Assembly (NCBI GenBank): GCA_030762175.1
Contig: CM060831.1
Coordinates: 78,808,501-78,872,500, forward strand
Direction: 5' to 3'
DNA length: 64,000 nt
DNA from: Metallyticus violacea
Lineage: Eukaryota > Arthropoda > Insecta > Mantodea > Metallyticidae
Both the position numbers and the translations under genes were made by a program. The notes beneath the pieces were generated by a model. It searched no databases. It had not been told where the DNA came from and saw only the letters and a program-made list of their open reading frames with translations. Below are positions 57,401-64,000 of this stretch, piece by piece (position 1 is the stretch's first letter; each line of letters opens with the position of its first letter).

Positions 57401-58230
57401 ATGTCTATCAGTGTGCACAAGATGCAGTGAGAGAAAGAGGGAGGAAACAGCTGTCTGTGCTTGTTAACTTTTGTTTTCTCATCTTATTGGCAACAATGTG
57501 CCTTGAGTAGCATGATAATGGATAATCCCATGTTCACAGTTGTTTTGTGTTCACTATAGATTTATTTTTGAAAAATTTATGAAGAATTTATTTATAGTTG
57601 TTGTGAAATGCCTTTGGCAATAACAACCTTAAAACTGTAATTATAATATTACATATAATATTTATATTAAATTTTTATCTTGTGATTTGTGATTATAAGA
57701 TTTGGTTTCAATATTAACATCTGAATAAACACAGTAGTCAAAGAAACACAAACATCACTATACCCTACCACAAAGATAATACAAAAGTAGCTTTGTCTGC
57801 AGAATAGCTATGGCTTAATTTTTCTAATATGGTAACAAAATAACTGATTACATTCCAAAGAAAGTAATAGAGAGTTATAATGTAAAACTTCTAGATAAGT
57901 TCAAAGAAATTCCATTTTGCTTCCACAGAAAGAGAAAAAAATAGAACAAATAGAATTTGGAGATTGCATAAAATCAATGCACCATTGGAAAATATAACCA
58001 AAGTTTGTGGATATTTCATTGAAATACCAAATAAATATATTATACAGATTCATTGCCAGATTGCAATTTTCAAATAGTACTGTTGCTCAAGCAAAGCATC
58101 TATCATGAGGTACTGCTGTGCAACTTTCAATGGAGAATTCACACTAAAGAAGTTCCATATACTTATACCAACTTAGAAACAAATAATTAAAAACACATAA
58201 TAATTCCCATCTTATAAATATACAACCAAC

Positions 58231-58290
58231 CTGTCCCTCCCCACTCTTGTCCACGGCGAAAACTGCATAAACCTTCTGCAACTTTTCATC
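58231..58290 (-). CDS. ERLEC1: ERLEC1, small linker exon
   Basis: A 60-bp exon between acceptor ttctcaacag and donor gttggt encodes 20 residues (DEKLQKVYAVFAVDKSGEGQ), phase 0 on both sides. It lies in the inter-MRH linker, where ERLEC1 proteins diverge, so family similarity gives no direct support. The case rests on splice borders, phase agreement with both neighbours, and position 278 bp from the upstream exon. It has a higher GC content than the flanking introns, as expected for coding sequence. The donor is weaker than the gtaagt donors of two of the other exons. Confidence 0.72.
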
Positions 58291-58568
58291 CTGTTGAGAA
58301 CATCAGCAATTAGTTGTTTTAAGTAATAAAAATGAGAAAAAAATGAAACTCTGCAAAATTAAAATTATATGAGTAAGCAAATAGTTAAAAAAAACACACT
58401 GAGTAAAGTTTTTGAACTTCATAACATTCAAATTGGAAAAATAAAATTATAGTAATTAAAAATTTGCAACAAAAATGTAACAAAACAAAAAAAATAAATA
58501 AATAAAACAAAAACAAAACAAAAAACATTTGACTTAAGAACTTTTTTCAGTTTCATCATTTTGCTTAC
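58291..58568 (-). other. ERLEC1: ERLEC1 intron, 278 bp
   Basis: Short GT-AG intron (gtaagc to cag) without inserted elements, an A/T-rich spacer in contrast with the 9-15 kb introns downstream. Confidence 0.8.
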
Positions 58569-58689
58569 AGTTATCTTCTGATGTCTTAATTTAAGACTCT
58601 CTGCTTCCATAGTCAGCAGATTCTTTGGTTTCTTTGGTGAACCCTCAAGGGGATGACAACTGATAATATTTTCTCCTGATTCTTGAGGC
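58569..58689 (-). CDS. ERLEC1: ERLEC1, exon after the first MRH domain
   Basis: A 121-bp exon with acceptor ttttttgcag and donor gtaagc. Its first base completes a codon begun in the missing upstream exon, and 40 full codons follow (PQESGENIISCHPLEGSPKKP, then KNLLTMEAESLKLRHQKIT). The Cys, Leu-x-Gly-Ser-Pro and Lys-Pro pattern corresponds to the vertebrate ERLEC1 stretch that follows the first MRH domain, and the charged helix after it matches the linker start. The upstream exons, with signal peptide and first MRH domain, are not visible before 64000, so the preceding intron is at least 5.3 kb. Confidence 0.84.
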
Positions 58690-59639
58690 CTGCAAAAAAT
58701 ATACATTGAAGCATAATGTATGAGGAACAAAAATATTGCTTCAACTATACCAAAAGTTTCAACATGTTGCAAAGTAATCATGAATAAAGCTAACAAAATT
58801 ATGTTGCAAGTACTCTCTTTGTTCTCCTTTATTCCCTTTAAGTTGTTATTTTTTGTCAATAGTAGATGCCAACTTATTTAAATGCATCACAAAAAGGTAA
58901 AATTTGAGCACATATTCACCATCAACATTCAGGAATTATAACAAAAATTTACTTAAAAGTATTATTTTCTTAAGTAATTTTAAATAGCTGGAATTTTCAC
59001 AGTAAAATAGAATATTGCAATTTTCTTTCTTTCTTTCTTTCTTTTTTTTTTTTATCAAAACAAGTAAATTCATGAACTTGATTTCAAAACTTGGGAATGC
59101 CAAGATATTTTTATAGCCTCTATACTTGGGCTGCAGTATTTATAGACATTATTTATTAAATAATATTTCTTGAATCTAGATTACTGTCTACTTATTTTAT
59201 AAATATTTATTGATAGAATACTAATTCTAAATAAGGTAATCTAGGTATATTCACATAAACACCAAATATACAGGTGTAATTTGATAATGTAAAAAATTAA
59301 TTTAATGAATAATAATTTGAAGAATTTTTCTAAGGCTAATAAATAATTTTGTATCTATCTTAAAATCTTTCTAGTCCTTTATTTTCAGTAGAAAAAAATA
59401 TTTGCAACTCAGTAATTAATGAAAATGGTCTAAATAAAAACAGCTTCATTTGGTCTCCAGTATTTAACTATTTTAAAATGCTAAAAACATTATTGTGGCT
59501 TTACTTCCAATGAATAATGAAGCAGTCCGAGTTAAAAACATTTAAAATATTGATACAATGATAAAACACTCCTATTGTTTCACTCTCAAAATTAAAAAAT
59601 TCAGGACATGAGACCTTTGCTCAGATTGTCAATCATTAA
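58690..59639. other. ERLEC1: ERLEC1 intron sequence, nothing recognised
   Basis: AT-rich, with a (TTTC)n tract near 59020-59045. Confidence 0.5.
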
Positions 59640-59835
59640 ATGACTAGTGCATGGTGGATCATACCAGGTTTGAAAAGGTAGGCGATTGTGGTGAATCTGG
59701 TGGTCTGTTTATGAATTTATACAAAATATTGTCTGCTTCCGGAATGTTGAGATAAGTGAGTTTATGTTCATATTTCTCTATGAAAATCTTTTTTCCATAT
59801 GTCAAGTTCCTTAGGATGTTGAACAGCTTATTTTT
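59640..59835 (-). mobile_element. Penelope-like element, C-terminal fragment
   Basis: The minus strand ends EKYEHKLTYLNIPEADNILYKFINRPPDSP, matching the C terminus of the family-A copies at 18.96 and 29.0 kb. The nuclease and termini are gone. Confidence 0.8.
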
Positions 59836-61485
59836 TGGGTTTTTATTGTTTTGCCATAAATAAACCCATAACATAAAAGGCAAATTTAAAACATTCTTAG
59901 CACATGATGCTAATTTCATAGGGAAACAGCCAAGTATTGTCATTATCAAAAGCCAAGTTTCAGCCATAATGACTCTTATGGCCTTTTCAGGATATTAAGG
60001 TATAGAGAGTGCTATTTAGTGCATTAAAATAGCCAAGATCCTAACATGTGACTGTTTCAGTGAGGAAGGTTATTGAAGACAATTGGGAGGATCCCATGCT
60101 TTTACTGCTATAGATTTTGCACTAGGATCATTGTCAGCTTATTCTGGGTGCTGTATAGATTGATTCTTGGTTCCATTATCCATACACACTGCCCCCAGCT
60201 TGCTCCATGTTGTGGTAATCAACACATTCTATACCATCCTTCATAATTACTCTTAGAACTAACAAAAAATATGAGTGAGAAGAATAAGACTTGTATACCC
60301 CAGAATTAAGTGGTGAAAATGGAAAGCAAGTACGGCAATAAAAGTGCTAGAGTTCAGAAGACACCTGGGCCATGTTCATTGAAATAATGTGCTGATGCGA
60401 ATTGTGTAATAGAGGTAGATGCCTATTGTTAATATTGCAGAGTTTTAACTAGTAAATGATTATTAAGTTAGCAAGTGAACTTTAGCTCTATGCTTATACT
60501 CACTGCTTTACTTACCATGAGGCTACATCTCCTAGTTATTGAAATGATGCTATTAAATATGTAGTCTTAATTACTATGCATTATCAGTGAGCCTGTGCCT
60601 GTCCACAAAGATTGACAAACATCACAGCATATCACAAGGAGCCTTGCTATTTGGTGCTTATCTTTATTAGAGCCCAGTCCACAGGAGTTACAAAGATTTA
60701 GAGGGCTAGATTACAAAGTGTATGAATGAGTGTGGTATATCCTGCCTCAATAGAACTATGAGGGTGATACATATAGTAGTCTCCTGATAAATGGGACCTT
60801 GATATGGTAGGACAATGCAAAATATAATATTACATCCTAGCTAAGATGTAGAAAAGGACACTAACTGTTCTTTGGGGGGAGGGGAACCACTTGTCAATAG
60901 TGTTTGTTTGCTCAATGATTGAAGTTTCCTTGCAGAGAAATCATGGCACTACCAAACATCACTAAGCCTGTAGCATACAGTATAGGCAGCATCTCCAGTG
61001 CATTTAATCCTTCATTATGAGTAATTCTTTTCAAGGTGCAAAATTACGGGGCAATGGGGGGGGGGGATTTTTCCCCCAATTGATGATTTTATCTCAAAAA
61101 TTCCACCCCTCATCAAAATTTCCCAAGGGGAAAATCCTTTCATTATACAATGATGAAGAAAATATACAATACATAAATTACTGAAAATATACTGGTGTAG
61201 TCTTTGAAAATAATAGCAATAGATATAAAAATAATAGAATGACCATCAGACAAATCTTCCACAATGTGGCAACTTTGCACATATTCACATTACAACTGCA
61301 GTCAACAATGATGTCTCAGATTATCAACTGTGAGCTGGGCCAGCCTGCAAGCATTTATAAGTGTGGGAGGTTGAGAAACTAGCAATGAAATGCACGGTGA
61401 AAACCAAGTGTTGTTTAATTACTAATTTTTCAAAACTGATCAAAGCAATATACATTCAGTACCGATGCTGAATACATGTGAGCAA
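59836..61485. other. Non-coding sequence
   Basis: No recognised element; a G homopolymer run lies near 61055-61067. Confidence 0.5.
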
Positions 61486-61487
61486 TT

Positions 61488-61615
61488 GATCAGGTTAGGC
61501 CTGGAACATTTCCTTCCTTAAAAAAAAAATCCATTCCCAGTTTATCATTTCATTTCATGTATCATCAGCGGCCATCGTCTGTAGTGCCTCAGTAGTTAAA
61601 ATGGGCATTAAAAAA
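61488..61615 (+). mobile_element. SINE family S2, truncated copy
   Basis: The 3' half of S2 only: ttaggcctggaacatttcc, then tatcatttcatttcatgtat, then gcctcagtagttaaaatggg and an A run. The tRNA-like head is missing. Confidence 0.8.
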
Positions 61616-61954
61616 AATCAGTCAGCAATGAAGATGACGTGCAGGAGAAATATAAAAAGAAGCCTAGATGTGATGAAGTGTTACATACTGCCATTCATCT
61701 AATGGATACAATGCCATAGGAGGCAGCAATGAAGATAATCCTGGAGCATTAAAGACAGTGACCAATGAGAAGTTTTTGATGTCTTGGTAAAAGAACTGAG
61801 CTCAGTTAATGTTTATTACCAATGAAACAGAAACTCAAGTAATACCATGCAGTGTTTATGTTAAACATTTGCAACAAGAGTGTTAAACAGTTGGAACTTC
61901 ATCTAATGATTTGCCTTGGTCAAAAGATGGTTTGCTGTTGGTTTATTTATGGAC

Positions 61955-62212
61955 GCTCTTTAACATCTCAGATCATCAGCATCCATTCAATTCAGGGTGT
62001 AAAAAGGCCGATAAATTTTGCTCAGAGACCTTTTCTTTCAGGCTGGAGGTTCCTTTACATGCAGCAAATCTATGACATGGGACCCAAGGCTTTACTTTCC
62101 TTCAAAAGCAAGCCATACTTACCATTTTAAGCCCAAAAATGGCTAGGATCGAACCCACAATCTTGGGTTTAGGAAGCAAGTATGGTTACTACTACAACAT
62201 CAGGACTGACTC
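61955..62212 (-). mobile_element. tRNA-derived SINE, family S1, copy 5
   Basis: The minus strand shows the S1 body and a B box (gggttcgatcctagcc on the minus strand, near 62145-62160). The head is slightly decayed. Confidence 0.82.
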
Positions 62213-62214
62213 AA

Positions 62215-62647
62215 AAGACAGTGTAATGAAGAAAAATAAAAATAATCTCGATGCTATCCATAAACATGAAAATAGCATTGTTCATTCTGACTATGTACAG
62301 CAGGATGAAATGTATAAAATACAGGTTCTAGAAACATGTGCACAGACTACTCATTAACTGCTCAAGAAAAAGAAAAGTTAGACAAAAGTGTTAAGGTTGG
62401 TTTATGTAGCAGCAAAAAGAGTTCAGTTTCTGTGATCATCTGGAGCTTATAAGTCTACATATAACAAATGGCCTAGAACAATTTGTTTGAAATTAGTGAA
62501 CTTTCTCAAAGTGATGGACTGTTTATCCATTTCTGTGGATGAATCTACGGATAACTTTTCTGAAAATAAATTTTGTATGTTAATAAACAGAATGATGCTT
62601 GTTGCTGTTTCTATAAACTAATAACCATTGAAAATGCTGATGCCAAG

Positions 62648-62684
<37 letters not shown>

Positions 62685-63560
62685 AAAAACCAACCCTTAC
62701 GGTATTTCCTTTGGATGGAGCTGCAGTGTTTACCAGTAAACATGAAGGCGCTGCAGCTAGAATCAGGAAGAACATCTCTCCACACTTGATTAATGTACAT
62801 TTAATGACTCACAGAATGGACCTTGTTTCAGAACAAGTTTTTAATGAACACGGTTTATAATTTTGAATACTTAACAGATGAACTTTAAAAACTTTTCAGT
62901 AGTAAACCTTTTACAGCTGCAAAACTTATGACATACTGTGACAGTTATGGGCATTATAGGCTATTTGAAAATCAAAAAACGTTTTTATATTCCTTAGATT
63001 TCCAGTGAGAAGGACTGTTCATTAACAGTTTTCAAACACTTTCCTTGCATCATGCAGTACTTAATCTCTGAATCTGAAAGCAGTGAACTAGTAAGTAAAT
63101 ACTATTCTAAATTAGCAAGGCTCTATAGAAAGGTGTTACAGAGAAAAAATTCCATTGTTGGGTTTCCTGTTAGATGTATCATGTGTATTGTCCCTCATTA
63201 GTACAACAATGCAAAAGGAATTGGTTTCTTATGATGAAATCAAAAATAAGCTTAATTCTGCAATATAGATTCCCACAGAAAGATGTTTAGTATTTCCAAA
63301 GAAAGATATTTAACATTTTGCAAATGCAAACCTCAAGAAGAGAAAAAAGAGAGTTTGACAAAGTATGAGGAGAAATAGATCAGGGTTTGATACACAAAGT
63401 GTCAAGGAGGTTTCCTTCAAGTGTAGTAATGATATTTTTCAATGTTTGAAGTAGAAAAAATTAGCTATATGAGTCGTGGTTTCTACAGCAATTCTCAGCC
63501 AAATAAAGCAGTTAAGTTGTTAGGTTTGGATGATAGCACTGAATCTTGTTTTATTGTGTA
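62215..63560 (+). pseudogene. hAT transposase relic, third copy
   Basis: Broken plus-strand blocks match hAT proteins of the DUF4371 type. LSISVDESTDNFSENKF (near 62522-62572) is the first catalytic-Asp region. After a (CA)n tract, PLDGAAVFTSKHEGAAARIRK and VHLMTHRMDLVSEQVFNE (62706-62845) are the block before the helical insertion. Later sequence (SELVSKYYSKLARLY, near 63090-63125) is less certain. The CA expansion (62649-62680) sits inside the transposase between these blocks. It is more diverged from the hAT relics at 14 and 41 kb than they are from each other, judged by eye. Confidence 0.7.
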
Positions 63561-63619
63561 CTGTAACTCATAAAGTTTTTTTACATACATTACAAGTGAT
63601 CGACATTTGCGCCTTTTGT

Positions 63620-64000
63620 AACTCTACACATATCTACTCGATAGTCCATCTCTTCCCACATATGAGTCAACATGGCAATGGTGTTGATTTTGAAGGCGGC
63701 TCAGATGCGCTGCTTCAGTTCCTGAATATCCACCGGTAGAGAACGAAAAATACATGATCTTTAACATATCCCCCCACAGGAAGAAATTGCATGGTGTAAG
63801 ATCTGGTGAACGTGGTGGAAAGGGTAAGAGCATCAGATCACGTTCCATTCCGTTTCGCATCCCATCCATCGTTGTGGAAGTTCTTGGTTTAAAAATGCTA
63901 TGACCTCCATGTGGAAATGAGGTGATGCACCATCTTGTTGTAGCACGTAATCATCCCTGTCATCGCTCAACTGGGGTAACAGCCATTCTGTGAGCATGTC
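63620..64000 (-). pseudogene. DDE transposase C-terminal fragment (mariner/DUF4817 type)
   Basis: Reading from the window edge, the minus strand gives MLTEWLLPQLSDDRDDYVLQ, QQDGASPHF (the second catalytic Asp with its Gly-Ala and Pro-His-Phe) and LNQELPQRWMG. After a frame change comes FPPRSPDLTPCNFFLWGD, where the third acidic residue of the triad is Asp in SPDLTP with Asn downstream. This is the catalytic end of an insect-type DDE_3 transposase. It runs off the right edge, so the N terminus and terminal repeat are outside the window. A frameshift between the blocks makes it inactive. Confidence 0.78.

Larger units (their letters stand above)
43452..58230 (-). other. ERLEC1: ERLEC1 intron, 14.8 kb
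   Basis: Donor gttggt (58230-58225), acceptor ttatttag. Stretches without a recognised element are 43460-45050, 48695-49005, 50340-50806, 52350-52545, 52690-53270, 55085-55555 and 57400-58225. Confidence 0.8.

Noticed and set aside
58428..58859. A single 143-codon minus-strand protein
   Set aside because: The middle 40 codons are the ERLEC1 exon; the rest is read-through of flanking intron on both sides, with splice sites at the exon edges.

Overview
This window is AT-rich eukaryotic genomic DNA and looks like an arthropod, probably an insect with a large, transposon-filled genome. That placement is an inference from the repeat content: Penelope-like elements, tRNA-derived SINEs, an L1-type LINE with an ORF1, R1- and Jockey/CR1-like LINEs, hAT and mariner/DUF4817-type transposases. 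There are no prokaryotic features.

The one host gene I recognise is the 3' half of ERLEC1 (endoplasmic reticulum lectin 1 / XTP3-B) on the minus strand. Five exons chain in phase with GT-AG borders: 58569-58689, 58231-58290, 43281-43451, 34078-34317 and 23607-23879 (stop). Together they encode about 287 residues, including the complete second MRH (mannose-6-phosphate-receptor homology) domain. The 5' exons lie beyond position 64000. Three introns of 9-15 kb are packed with mobile elements. One well-bordered plus-strand exon of an unrecognised gene lies at 1213-1400.

1-23.2 kb is downstream of ERLEC1. It holds the unknown exon, a solo Penelope terminal palindrome (3.75 kb), a tRNA-SINE with a duplicated body (6.5-7.0 kb), a near full-length L1-type LINE (7.4-12.1 kb, minus), a SINE, a hAT relic broken by a LINE tail (13.8-16.9 kb), a second LINE fragment, a Penelope copy with a 5' inversion (18.7-19.9 kb), a 458-bp DNA transposon with perfect 35-bp terminal inverted repeats (20.8-21.3 kb) and a second 5'-inverted Penelope copy (21.3-22.5 kb).

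23.9-58.2 kb is the ERLEC1 intron territory. It contains many Penelope copies of several families, including two fold-back pairs (31.3-32.8 and 45.7-48.7 kb), LINE fragments, a hAT relic carrying two different SINEs (41-43 kb), and a 551-bp segment copied from 45.06 kb into 51.19 kb inside a 383-bp direct duplication.

58.7-64 kb is the intron upstream of the first visible ERLEC1 exon. It holds a Penelope fragment, SINE fragments, a hAT relic and, at the right edge, a DDE transposase fragment.

The most interesting layer is the Penelope system. Its termini carry hammerhead-ribozyme motifs (CTGANGA, stem II, GAAA) whose stem III is a palindromic tetranucleotide that differs between copies (CGCG, CCGG, CATG), as expected for ribozymes acting as dimers. 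Small palindromic mini-elements of 180-259 bp carrying only these termini are inserted with exact 12-bp target-site duplications. Several intact motifs lie in the sense orientation inside ERLEC1 introns.
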